This document shows, piece by piece, positions 28,073-35,495 of a DNA stretch of 37,635 nucleotides. Position numbers and translations under genes: made by a program. The stretch's first letter is position 1; every line of letters starts with the position of its first letter. The DNA is from Phosphoribacter sp035448065 (GTDB lineage: Bacteria > Actinomycetota > Actinomycetes > Actinomycetales > Dermatophilaceae). The notes beneath the pieces were generated by a model, which did no database searches, was not told where the DNA came from, and saw only the letters and a list, made by a program, of their open reading frames with translations. The stretch lies in the NCBI GenBank assembly GCA_035448065.1, contig DAOTIG010000014.1, forward strand, positions 1 through 37,635. The letters are read 5' to 3'.

Positions 28073-29185
28073 GTGACTGCTGCCACCGCGTCCGCTCGGC
28101 TGCGTCGCCCCACGACGCAGGCGGCTCGCTGGGCTCGCCGCAGCGTCGGCCGGGTCCGTGGGCTGCCGGACCTGCAGGTGCTCGTCCTCGTCGCCCTCGG
28201 CCTGGCCCTGCTCTGGGCGATGACCCGCTGGCCCGAGCACGTCTCGTGGGCGCTCTACGGCCCGCTCGTCGTGCTCGCCGGGCTCGTGCTGCGCCCGCGC
28301 CGCTACCTCGCCGTCTGCGCGCTGTATGCCGCCTTCCTCGCCTTTCACGGCAGCGCGGTCCGGGGCTGGTCGGTGATCCAGGGGGCGACCATGGTCGCGC
28401 TGCTCGCCACCGCGGCGCTGATGTTCGTCCGTTCGGCGTCGCGGGCCCGGCTCGGCGTGCAGGGCAACGCCGGTGACGACATGCTCGTCGACCTGCGCGA
28501 CCGGCTGCGCGAGCTCGGCGACATCCCGCGGCTGCCCGCGGGCTGGCACGCCGAGACTTCGATCAACTCGGCCTATGGCGACAAGTTCTCCGGCGACTTC
28601 GCGGTCACGTCGCTCTCCCCGGAGGGAGACCGGCTCGAGATCGTCCTCGTCGACCTCTCCGGTAAGGGCGCCACGGTCGCGACCCGCTCGCTGCTGCTCT
28701 CCGGAGCGATCGGCGGGCTGCTCGGTCAGGTCGGCACCGAGCGACTGCTCGAGTCGGCCAACAGCTATCTGCTGCGTCAGCACTGGGACGAGGGTTTCGC
28801 CACGGCCGTCCACGTCTCGATCGACCTGCGCTCGGGCGCCTTCTGCATCGGCAACGCCGGCCACCCCGGGCCCTTCCAGTTCCACGCCGGGTCCGGCCGC
28901 TGGGCCGTGCACACGTCGGTCGGTGGGCCGCTGCTCGGCATCGTCGACGGCGCCACCTACCCCCGCCGGTGCGGCACGCTCGGGCGCGGCGACGCGCTCG
29001 TCCTCTACACCGACGGGGTCATCGAGGCCCGTGGTCGCGACCTCGCGATGGGCGCCGACCGGCTGATGGGCGCGGCCGAGCAGCTCGTCCGCGACGGCTT
29101 CGCAGGAGGGGCTCGACGGCTGGTGACCACCGCGACCGCGGGGGAGTCCGACGACCGGGCGATCGTGCTGGTGTGTCGGGACTGA
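28073..29185 (+). CDS. Membrane-anchored SpoIIE/PP2C-type phosphatase
   Basis: 370 aa serine/threonine phosphatase of the SpoIIE class. The N-terminus has three to four membrane helices (~33-50, ~60-75, ~80-95, ~100-118). The catalytic PP2C domain (~140-370) has metal-binding Asp in SGDF and VDLSGKG, then GNAGHPGP, LYTDGVIEAR and ESDDRAIVLV. Such enzymes dephosphorylate anti-sigma-factor antagonists in partner-switching stress control. No kinase (RsbW) or STAS gene is seen here, so the target is unknown. GTG start 2 bases after the rpiB stop. The trmB start lies inside its 3' end. Confidence 0.85.
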   Translation: MTAATASARLRRPTTQAARWARRSVGRVRGLPDLQVLVLVALGLALLWAMTRWPEHVSWALYGPLVVLAGLVLRPRRYLAVCALYAAFLAFHGSAVRGWSVIQGATMVALLATAALMFVRSASRARLGVQGNAGDDMLVDLRDRLRELGDIPRLPAGWHAETSINSAYGDKFSGDFAVTSLSPEGDRLEIVLVDLSGKGATVATRSLLLSGAIGGLLGQVGTERLLESANSYLLRQHWDEGFATAVHVSIDLRSGAFCIGNAGHPGPFQFHAGSGRWAVHTSVGGPLLGIVDGATYPRRCGTLGRGDALVLYTDGVIEARGRDLAMGADRLMGAAEQLVRDGFAGGARRLVTTATAGESDDRAIVLVCRD

Positions 29186-29907
29186 GTCCGCCCCTCGGCT
29201 CGCCGGCGCCGGGTCCGCGCGCGTCCCGGGTGCGCACCTTCCACGCCCGGCGAGGTCGTCGCTCCGCCCTCACCGAGCATCGACTGGCCACATTGCTGCC
29301 GCAATACGCCACTCCCGCAACGGTATTCACTCCACCTGGCACCCCCGGGAGGCCCGAGCGCGTCGTCCTCGAGGTCGGCTGCGGGCACGGCGCCGCCGCC
29401 CTCGGGTATGCCGCGGCATACCCGAGCCATCATGTGGTCGCCACCGACGTGCATCCCCCGGGGATCGCGCGGATGCTCGCCGCCGGGGTGGCGGAGGGCA
29501 TCGGCGTCGATCGGCTGTCGGCCCGGCTCGGCGACGCGGTCGAGCTGCTCGAGCAGCTGCCGGAGGGCGTGCTCGACGTCGTGCACGTCTTCTTCCCCGA
29601 CCCGTGGCCCAAGGCCCGACACGCCCGTCGGCGTCTGCTGTCCGGACCCACTCTCGGGCTGCTCGCCAGCCGGCTCACCCCCGGCGGTGAGGTGCTGCTC
29701 GCCACGGACCAGCCGGAGTATGCCGCGTGGGTCGCCGAGCAGGTGGCCGAGGCTGTCGGCAGCGGGTGGGTGCTCGAGCCGGCGCAGCGCCCACGATGGC
29801 GACCGGTGGCGGGCTACGAGGCGAAGGGCGTGGCGGCGGGGCGCCCACCGATCGAGCGGCGCCTCACGGTGGAACGGGACGACGTCGTCCCGGCGTCGAT
29901 AGCCTGA
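29173..29907 (+). CDS. trmB: tRNA (guanine-N7)-methyltransferase TrmB
   Basis: 244 aa SAM-dependent methyltransferase that makes m7G46 in the tRNA variable loop. SAM motif I is LEVGCGHGAAALGYA. Motif DVVHVFFPDPWPKARHARRR is the family hallmark for tRNA binding and catalysis, and ATDQPEYAAW follows. The N-terminus (VRTFHARRGR) is conserved. GTG start at 29173 overlaps the phosphatase gene by 13 bases; the GTG at 29230 is an alternative. A perfect 26-bp DNA palindrome (29401-29426) encodes Leu-Gly-Tyr-Ala-Ala-Ala-Tyr-Pro and the first two bases of the next codon. The penultimate Ile uses ATA, which overlaps the next gene's TAGCCT promoter box. Confidence 0.9.
   Translation: MSGLSPPLGSPAPGPRASRVRTFHARRGRRSALTEHRLATLLPQYATPATVFTPPGTPGRPERVVLEVGCGHGAAALGYAAAYPSHHVVATDVHPPGIARMLAAGVAEGIGVDRLSARLGDAVELLEQLPEGVLDVVHVFFPDPWPKARHARRRLLSGPTLGLLASRLTPGGEVLLATDQPEYAAWVAEQVAEAVGSGWVLEPAQRPRWRPVAGYEAKGVAAGRPPIERRLTVERDDVVPASIA
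29401..29426. repeat. 26-bp perfect palindrome within trmB
   Basis: The arm CTCGGGTATGCCG (29401-29413) is followed immediately by its exact complement. It is made of two abutting inverted GTATGCCGC words. Confidence 0.85.
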
Positions 29908-29928
29908 GCGTCCACAACGGGAGGTCCC

Positions 29929-30435
29929 ATGTACAGCTCTGCCGCCGCGCTCTTCGGGGTGGTCTTCGGCGTCGTCAACCTGGCCCTGCTCGTCGCAGCG
30001 ATGATCGCCGCCGCTCAGCGGCTCGACCGGGGCAAGGGGCTGATGCTTGGCGGGCTGGGCGTGCTGCTCGTCAACCAGCTGCTGGGGGTGTTCTCCGGTG
30101 CGGCCTTCGCGGTGGGCGTGAGCGCGTTCACGGCCGTCGGCTGGGTGACTCGGTTCGCGGCGACCGTGGGCTTCGGCCTCATCGCGGCGGCCCTCTGGCA
30201 GCAGCGGTCCGGCCGCTTCGCCGCACCCTGGGAGCAGGCCTACGGCAGCCCGGGCGCCGGACCGGCAGCTCCGTGGAGCGCCGGCTCGCCATGGGGCACG
30301 GCGCCCACCCCCGCCACCCCGACCACCCCGGGCGGCGCGCCGACCAGTGCGCAGCCACCCGCCGGGGGTGGCTTCGACCCGTCGCAGCCCCCGCAGCGGC
30401 CCGGCGCCCAGCCACCACAGCACCCGTGGCAGTAG
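29929..30435 (+). CDS. Small membrane protein with Pro-rich tail
   Basis: 168 aa, family not recognised. There are three hydrophobic segments: ~5-28 (AALFGVVFGVVNLALLVAAMIAAA), ~37-58 (GLMLGGLGVLLVNQLLGVFSGA) and ~63-87 (AVGVSAFTAVGWVTRFAATVGFGL). A cytoplasmic or surface tail of ~75 residues rich in Pro, Gly, Ala, Thr and Gln follows. GGGAGG precedes the ATG, and a TAGCCT -10 box overlaps the end of trmB. The organisation resembles many actinobacterial DUF-type membrane proteins, but no function can be given. Confidence 0.65.
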   Translation: MYSSAAALFGVVFGVVNLALLVAAMIAAAQRLDRGKGLMLGGLGVLLVNQLLGVFSGAAFAVGVSAFTAVGWVTRFAATVGFGLIAAALWQQRSGRFAAPWEQAYGSPGAGPAAPWSAGSPWGTAPTPATPTTPGGAPTSAQPPAGGGFDPSQPPQRPGAQPPQHPWQ

Positions 30436-30571
30436 CCGACCGCGCTGAGCGAGCCGGCCGAGCCGACGTCCGGGTCGGAGGTGCGCGGCGCGGCATACCG
30501 GATGGTGTGGCGTGAGACCGGAGAGCATTGGATTCGCGGGGGAGTGCGGCGCGCGGCTACGCTGATGGGCC

Positions 30572-30585
30572 GCGGCACGTGCCGC
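30572..30585. repeat. 14-bp palindrome just before tRNA-Gly
   Basis: GCGGCAC-GTGCCGC is a perfect palindrome ending two bases before the mature tRNA. A TACGCT -10 box lies at 30558-30563, so this would fall in the short tRNA leader or at the start point. Confidence 0.5.
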
Positions 30586-30587
30586 AT

Positions 30588-30658
30588 GCGGGCGTAGCTC
30601 AATGGTAGAGCCCCAGTCTTCCAAACTGGCTACGCGAGTTCGATTCTCGTCGCCCGCT
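30588..30658 (+). tRNA. tRNA-Gly (UCC anticodon)
   Basis: Cloverleaf fits: acceptor arms GCGGGCG/CGCCCGC, D-loop GCTCAATGGTAGAGC, anticodon loop CTTCCAA reading UCC, and T-arm GAGTTCGATTCTC. The discriminator is U at 30658. CCA is not encoded. Confidence 0.95.
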
Positions 30659-30664
30659 CTCGTC

Positions 30665-30700
30665 GCAGCCCCGGCCCGGTGATCGTCCAGCCGGGGCTGC
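30665..30700 (+). terminator. Strong hairpin between the two tRNA genes
   Basis: GCAGCCCCGGC (30665-30675) pairs perfectly with GCCGGGGCTGC (30690-30700) around a 14-base loop. There is no U-tract. It could be a terminator of the Gly tRNA or a processing stem if both tRNAs share a transcript. Confidence 0.5.
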
Positions 30701-30708
30701 CGAGCGCA

Positions 30709-30782
30709 CGGGGTATGGCGCAGTTTGGTAGCGCGTCCGCTTTGGGAGCGGAAGGCCGTCGGTTCGAATCCGGCTACCCCGA
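30709..30782 (+). tRNA. tRNA-Pro (UGG anticodon)
   Basis: Acceptor arms CGGGGTA/TACCCCG, D-loop GCGCAGTTTGGTAGCGC, anticodon stem-loop TCCGC-TTTGGGA-GCGGA reading UGG, T-arm CGGTTCGAATCCG, discriminator A. CCA is not encoded. The tig promoter begins directly after it. Confidence 0.95.
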
Positions 30783-30786
30783 CCGA

Positions 30787-30792
30787 TAGCAT
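30787..30792 (+). promoter_or_regulatory. -10 box TAGCAT for tig
   Basis: TAGCAT begins 5 bases after the tRNA-Pro end. It gives a leader of about 55 bases to the tig GTG. Confidence 0.35.
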
Positions 30793-30854
30793 GATCCGTC
30801 GCCGCCGCACGGCCGGCGACCCCTCCCTACCCGACCCGACTGGAGCACCCGCAC

Positions 30855-32249
30855 GTGAAGACCGACCTCGAGACCATCAGCCCGACCCGGGTCAAGATCA
30901 CCGTCGAGGTCCCTTACGAGGAGCTCAAGCCCAGTCTCGACGCGGCCTACAAGACCATCGGGCAGCAGATCCAGGTGCCCGGCTTCCGGCGCGGCAAGGT
31001 GCCGGCCCGGGTCATCGACCAGCGGGTCGGCCGCGGTGCGGTGCTGCAGGAGGCCGTCAACGACGCGCTGCCCAACCTCTACGGCCAGGCGCTCGCTGAG
31101 CACGACATCCGCCCCCTGGGCCAGCCCGAGGTCGACGTCACCGAGGTGCCGGTCGACGAGCAGACGCCGCTGCGCTTCACCGCCGAGGTCGACCGCCGGC
31201 CCGAGATCGAGCTGCCCGACTACTCCTCAGTCGCCGTGACCGTCGACGCGGTCGAGGTCACCGACGCCGACGTCGACGAGCGGCTGCAGACCCTGCGCGA
31301 GCGCTTCGGCACCCTCAAGCCGGTCGAGCGCGCTGCCGCCGAGGGCGACTTCGTCACCGTCGACCTGGCTGCCGAGATCGACGGCGAGCAGATCGACTCG
31401 GTCACCGGCGTGTCCTACGAGGTCGGCTCCGGCACCATGCTCGAGGGCATGGACGAGGCGATCGTCGGCCGCAGCGCGGGGGAGACGACGACCTTCGAGG
31501 CGCCGCTCGCCGGTGGCGACCGCGCCGGCCAGACGGCCTCGTGCACGCTCACCGTCGGCGCGGTCAAGGAGCGCGAGCTGCCCGCCCTTGACGACGACTT
31601 CGCCCAGCTCGCCTCCGAGTTCGACACCATCGAGGAGCTGCGCGCCGATCTCACCGGCGAGGTCGAGAAGAGCAAGCGGCTCGCCCAGGGCGTGGCCGCC
31701 CGCGACAAGATCGTCGAGGCGCTGCTCGAGCGGGTCGAGATCCCGGTGCCCGACTCGATCGTCGAGCACGAGGTCCACCACCACCTCGAGGGCGAGGGCC
31801 GGCTCGAGGACGCCGAGCACCGCGCCGAGGTCGAGGCCGACACCCGCAAGGCGCTGCGCACCCAGTTCCTCCTCGACGCGATCGCCGAGAAGGAGCAGGT
31901 CAAGGTCGAGCAGCCCGAGCTCATCGAGTACCTGCTGATGGCGGCCCAGCAGTACGGCATGGACCCCGGTCAGTTCGCCCAGGCCATCGACCAGCAGGGT
32001 CAGATCCCGGCCATGGTCGGCGAGGTCGCCCGCCGCAAGGCGCTGGCTGCCGTGCTCGAGAATGCCTCGGTGACCGACACGACCGGCGCAGCCGTCGACC
32101 TCGAGGCGGTCCGCGGCTCCGAGCGCGACCCGATCGCCGAGATCGAGGAGGCCATCGAGCAGCTCGAGACCGGCGCGCCGGCCGATGACGCGGCCAACGA
32201 GAGTGCCGACGCCACCGAGGCGGCTGCGGACGACAAGGACGCCTCCTGA
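30855..32249 (+). CDS. tig: Trigger factor (ribosome-associated chaperone)
   Basis: 464 aa peptidyl-prolyl isomerase/chaperone that docks at the ribosomal tunnel exit. The N-terminal ribosome-binding domain (~1-115) has the signature VPGFRRGKVPARV. The FKBP-type PPIase domain (~150-240) starts around EGDFVTVDLAAEIDGE. The long helical C-terminal chaperone arms (~255-425) follow, and the last ~40 residues are acidic (DDAANESADATEAAADDKDAS). GTG start at 30855 with GGAG upstream. It lies ahead of clpP1P2-clpX as in most bacteria, although two genes intervene here. It carries no copy of the GTATGCC word. Confidence 0.96.
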   Translation: MKTDLETISPTRVKITVEVPYEELKPSLDAAYKTIGQQIQVPGFRRGKVPARVIDQRVGRGAVLQEAVNDALPNLYGQALAEHDIRPLGQPEVDVTEVPVDEQTPLRFTAEVDRRPEIELPDYSSVAVTVDAVEVTDADVDERLQTLRERFGTLKPVERAAAEGDFVTVDLAAEIDGEQIDSVTGVSYEVGSGTMLEGMDEAIVGRSAGETTTFEAPLAGGDRAGQTASCTLTVGAVKERELPALDDDFAQLASEFDTIEELRADLTGEVEKSKRLAQGVAARDKIVEALLERVEIPVPDSIVEHEVHHHLEGEGRLEDAEHRAEVEADTRKALRTQFLLDAIAEKEQVKVEQPELIEYLLMAAQQYGMDPGQFAQAIDQQGQIPAMVGEVARRKALAAVLENASVTDTTGAAVDLEAVRGSERDPIAEIEEAIEQLETGAPADDAANESADATEAAADDKDAS

Positions 32250-32287
32250 CCACCGACGCCGCACCGCCGACGCGCGCCGAGCTCCCC

Positions 32288-33457
32288 GTGGAGCAGGCGC
32301 GCGTCGCCGTGTATGCCGTGTTCACCCTCGCTGGGGTGCTCTTCGCGTCGTTCGCCTCGCGGATCCCGCAGGTGAAGTCGACGCTGGACCTCACTCCGGG
32401 TGAGCTCGGCCTCACCCTGCTCGGTGGCACGGTCGGCTCGGTCGTGGGGCTGCCGCTCGCCGGCTGGATCGCGCACCGGATCGGAGCCGGCCGGGCGGTG
32501 CTCGCCGGGGCGACAGCGACGACGCTCGGGCTCACCGCGGCCGCGGCCGGAGTCGACCTGGTGCACTCCCGCTGGGTGGTCATGGCGGCCCTCTTCGTCG
32601 CCATGGTCGGGGTCGGGGTGTGGGACGTGTCGATGAACCTCGAGGGTGCCGACGTCGAACGGCTGCTGGGGCGGACCATCATGCCGCGCTTCCACGCGGC
32701 CTTCAGCGCCGGCACGGTCGGCGCCGCGCTCGTCGGCACGGCGGTGACGGCCCGCGGCATACCGGTGCTCGTGCACATCGCCGTGGTGTCGGCGGCCTCG
32801 CTCGTCGTCACCGCCTGGATGACCGGCCGATTCCTGCCCCGCGTGCCCCAGGACAGCACCCAGGACGACGCGGGCGAGGGTCCGGCCGGAGCCGGGATGG
32901 CGCAGGCCTGGCGTGAGCGGCGGACCTTGCTCGTCGGCGTCGTCGTGCTCGTCGCGGCCTTCACCGAGGGCAGCGCCAACGACTGGCTCGCCGTGGCGCT
33001 CGTCGACGGCTACCGGCTGCCCGAATGGGTCGGCGTGCTCGGCTTCGCGATCTTCCTATCGGCCATGACGGCCGGCCGGCTCGCCGGGACGCACTGGCTG
33101 GACCGCTACGGGCGGGTCCCGGTGCTGCGGGTGCTCTTCGTGCTCGCCGTCGTCGGCTCGCTGCTCGTCGTCTGGGGCGGGCCGTGGCTGGCCTTCGTCG
33201 GCATCGTCATCTGGGGGGTTGGGGCGAGCCTGGGCTTCCCGGTCGGGATGTCCGCGGCCGCCGACGACCCGGCCCGAGCCCCGGCCCGGGTCAGCGTGGT
33301 GTCGACGATCGGCTATGGCGCCTTCCTCATCGGGCCGCCGCTGCTCGGCTTCCTCGGCGACCACGTCGGTGTGCTGCGCGCCCTCATGCTCGTCGGCCTG
33401 CTGGCCCTGCTCGCCCTCGCCGTCGTGCCCGCCACCCGGCCGGTCGACGCCGGCTGA
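32288..33457 (+). CDS. MFS transporter
   Basis: 389 aa, 12 membrane helices. It resembles the YbjJ-like branch: FASFASRIPQVKSTLDLTPG at the first loop, then GLPLAGWIAHRIGAGRAV (motif A variant) and VGVGVWDVSMNLEGADVER. A mid-protein polar loop (~180-210) divides the halves. Members are thought to export sugars or drugs, but the substrate is unknown. GTG start at 32288, 39 bases after tig, with no clear Shine-Dalgarno or -10, so it may be cotranscribed with tig. Codon 158 is the rare Ile codon ATA within a GGCATAC word. Confidence 0.8.
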   Translation: MEQARVAVYAVFTLAGVLFASFASRIPQVKSTLDLTPGELGLTLLGGTVGSVVGLPLAGWIAHRIGAGRAVLAGATATTLGLTAAAAGVDLVHSRWVVMAALFVAMVGVGVWDVSMNLEGADVERLLGRTIMPRFHAAFSAGTVGAALVGTAVTARGIPVLVHIAVVSAASLVVTAWMTGRFLPRVPQDSTQDDAGEGPAGAGMAQAWRERRTLLVGVVVLVAAFTEGSANDWLAVALVDGYRLPEWVGVLGFAIFLSAMTAGRLAGTHWLDRYGRVPVLRVLFVLAVVGSLLVVWGGPWLAFVGIVIWGVGASLGFPVGMSAAADDPARAPARVSVVSTIGYGAFLIGPPLLGFLGDHVGVLRALMLVGLLALLALAVVPATRPVDAG

Positions 33458-33550
33458 CCTCCGCCGCAGCCGTTCGAGGGCTCCATCCTCGTTCACCGGA
33501 CCGTCGCCCGGCCGTCACCTGCTGCGGATGCGAGCGGCCGTGATCCAGGT

Positions 33551-33556
33551 CACAAT
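33551..33556 (+). promoter_or_regulatory. -10 box CACAAT for the hemerythrin-like gene
   Basis: CACAAT predicts a start near 33564 and a leader of about 21 bases containing GGAGGTGA. The upstream spacer (33458-33550) shows nothing else I can name. Confidence 0.35.
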
Positions 33557-33584
33557 GGGGTCTCGCCGACCACGGAGGTGACCG

Positions 33585-34043
33585 ATGGACACCAGCTTCG
33601 CGGCATACCTGGAGCGGGTTCGGCTGCACCGGGCCGAGCTGGGCGAGTCGCTCTCGACCCTGCGCACGGTGCTCGACGGGCCGGACGACGAGCGGTGGTG
33701 CGACCGCGCCCGGGCGGCCCTCGCCGAGCTGCGGCACGACCTCGACGCCCATGTCGAGGTGACCGAGGCTCCGGACGGCCTCTACGACGCGATCCGCGAG
33801 GATGCCGCCCGCTTGGCCGGCCCGCTCGCGGCCTTGCAAGGCGAGCATCCCGGCCTGATCGAGCTCGCCGACGTGGCCCTGGCCGCTCTCGACGGTGAGC
33901 CGGGACGCGCGGACAGCATCGGCGACCGGGCCGCCGTCCGCGGCCAGGTGCAGGCGCTCGTCATCCAGCTCACCCATCACCACGAGCGTGGGGCCGAGCT
34001 CATGCACGAGGCCTATGCCGTCGACCTCGGCGGAGACGGCTGA
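33585..34043 (+). CDS. Hemerythrin-like helical-bundle protein
   Basis: 152 aa, all-helical. His and acidic residues are spaced as in hemerythrin-type di-iron bundles: LRHDLDAHVEVTEAPDGLYD (two His, two Glu) in helix 2, EHPGL in the middle, and THHHERGAELMHEAYAVDLGGD in the last helix. Such proteins bind O2 or sense redox or iron. The match is by pattern rather than full alignment, and one or more ligand positions may differ from the classic H-HxxxE-HxxxH-HxxxxD set. ATG at 33585 has a strong GGAGGTGA. Monocistronic, upstream of clpP1. Confidence 0.55.
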   Translation: MDTSFAAYLERVRLHRAELGESLSTLRTVLDGPDDERWCDRARAALAELRHDLDAHVEVTEAPDGLYDAIREDAARLAGPLAALQGEHPGLIELADVALAALDGEPGRADSIGDRAAVRGQVQALVIQLTHHHERGAELMHEAYAVDLGGDG

Positions 34044-34062
34044 GGTCCGCCCGGGCGTCGGG

Positions 34063-34080
34063 TGTGCGCTCACGGCGAAC
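34063..34080 (+). promoter_or_regulatory. ClgR-type operator upstream of clpP1P2
   Basis: TGTGCGCTCACGGCGAAC fits the ClgR consensus WNNWCGCYNANRGCGWWS, as I recall it from Corynebacterium, at every position but the fourth. It sits about 50-70 bases upstream of the predicted clpP1 transcription start (TAGGGT -10 at 34120-34125), where an activator would bind. Confidence 0.6.
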
Positions 34081-34119
34081 ACCGGCCGGACCGGGGAGTG
34101 CGTGCGTGGGGAGGGACGT

Positions 34120-34125
34120 TAGGGT
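34120..34125 (+). promoter_or_regulatory. -10 box TAGGGT for clpP1
   Basis: TAGGGT predicts a start near 34132 and a leader of about 27 bases with GGAG before the GTG at 34159. Confidence 0.5.
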
Positions 34126-34158
34126 CCTCACAAGACCCACGACGACGATGGAGTATCG

Positions 34159-34794
34159 GTGAGCCTGCACGACCTCGGCCACGAGATCCGGATGGCGGCG
34201 GAGCCGCAGCCGGGCGGCCTGGACGACCACATCTACAACCGCCTGCTCAAGGAGCGCATCATCTTCCTGCGCTCGGAGGTCCGCGACGAGAACGCCAACG
34301 CGATCTGTGCGCAGATGCTGCTGCTCGCGGCGGAGGACCCTACCAAGGACATCTGGCTCTACATCAACTCGCCCGGTGGCTCGGTGACCGCTGGGATGGC
34401 GATCTTCGACACCATGCAGTGGGTGCCGTGCGACGTCGCCACTGTCGCGATGGGCATGGCCGCCTCGATGGGCCAGTTCCTCCTGTCGGCGGGCACCCCC
34501 GGCAAGCGCTATGCCACTCCGCACGCCCGCGTGATGATGCACCAGCCCTCGGGCGGCATCGGTGGCACCGCCTCCGACATCAAGATCCAGGCCGAGCAGC
34601 TGCTGCACATCAAGAAGCAGATGGCCGAGCTGATCGCCCAGCACACCGGCCAGAGCGTCGAGCAGATCGAGCGTGACTCCGATCGCGACCGCTGGTTCAC
34701 CGCGACCGAGGCCAAGGACTACGGGTTCGTCGACCACGTCGTCGAGCGGGCGAGCAACGCCGGCCCGCACGCGAGCAACCCGGTCGCCGAGTGA
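34159..34794 (+). CDS. clpP1: ClpP1 protease subunit
   Basis: 211 aa serine peptidase subunit. With ClpP2 it forms the mixed tetradecamer that degrades substrates unfolded by ClpX or ClpC1; the pair is essential in mycobacteria. Catalytic triad: S103 (GMAASMG), H128 (MMHQPSGG), D177 (DSDRDRW). YINSPGGSVTAGMAIFDTM is intact. GTG start with GGAG 5 bases upstream. A ClgR-type operator lies ahead of its promoter. The C-terminal extension (ERASNAGPHASNPVAE) is short and variable. clpP2 follows in the same transcript. Confidence 0.96.
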   Translation: MSLHDLGHEIRMAAEPQPGGLDDHIYNRLLKERIIFLRSEVRDENANAICAQMLLLAAEDPTKDIWLYINSPGGSVTAGMAIFDTMQWVPCDVATVAMGMAASMGQFLLSAGTPGKRYATPHARVMMHQPSGGIGGTASDIKIQAEQLLHIKKQMAELIAQHTGQSVEQIERDSDRDRWFTATEAKDYGFVDHVVERASNAGPHASNPVAE

Positions 34795-34823
34795 CGGCAT
34801 ACGAGCGAAGAGAGACGACCCCG

Positions 34824-35477
34824 ATGACCATGTGGACCCCCAGCGGCCGCCTGCACCACCCCGCGCCGTCCGCGCGCTACATCCTCCCGCAGTTCGAGGA
34901 GCGCACGTCCTACGGCATGAAGCGGCTGGACCCCTACACGAAGATGTTCGAGGACCGGATCATCTTCCTCGGCGTCCAGGTCGACGACGCGTCGGCCGAC
35001 GACATCATCGCCCAGCTCATCGTGCTGGAGAGCCAGGACCCGGACCGCGACATCCTGATGTACATCAACAGCCCGGGTGGCTCGTTCACGGCGATGACCG
35101 CGATCTACGACACGATGCAGTACATCCGCCCCGACGTGCAGACCTTCGTCGTCGGTCAGGCCGCCTCGGCCGCGGCCGTGCTGCTCGGCGCCGGCGCCAA
35201 GGGCAAGCGGTTCGCCCTGCCCAACGCGCGGGTGCTCATCCACCAGCCGGCCATCGAGGGCACCGGCGGCATGGCCTCCGACCTGGAGATCCACGCCAAC
35301 GAGATCATCCGGATGCGGGAGTGGCTCGAGTCGACGCTCGCCGAGCACACCGGCCGCGACGTCGAGCAGGTGCGCACCGACATCGAGCGCGACAAGATCC
35401 TGTCCGCTGCTGCCGCCAAGGAGTACGGCCTCATCGACGAGGTGCTCGCCTCCCGTAAGGCCTCCAGCCAGAAGTAG
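34824..35477 (+). CDS. clpP2: ClpP2 protease subunit
   Basis: 217 aa second subunit of the ClpP1P2 peptidase. Triad: S115 (GQAASAAAVL), H140 (LIHQPAIEG) and an Asp near 190 (IERDKIL). It begins MTMWTPSGRLHHPAPSARYILPQFEE, where the residues before RYILP form the processed propeptide. The ATG at 34824 follows a weak AGAGAG. The frame is also open from a GTG at 34791 that overlaps the clpP1 stop (GTGA), so coupled initiation there is possible. In the Clp system ClpP2 contacts the ATPase. Confidence 0.95.
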   Translation: MTMWTPSGRLHHPAPSARYILPQFEERTSYGMKRLDPYTKMFEDRIIFLGVQVDDASADDIIAQLIVLESQDPDRDILMYINSPGGSFTAMTAIYDTMQYIRPDVQTFVVGQAASAAAVLLGAGAKGKRFALPNARVLIHQPAIEGTGGMASDLEIHANEIIRMREWLESTLAEHTGRDVEQVRTDIERDKILSAAAAKEYGLIDEVLASRKASSQK

Positions 35478-35495
35478 CCCTCCGCCGGCCGACGG

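Noticed and set aside
32250..32287. CTG start right after tig for the MFS transporter
   Set aside because: The frame is open, but CTG is a rare start and the extra residues are polar and unconserved. The GTG at 32288 is adequate.
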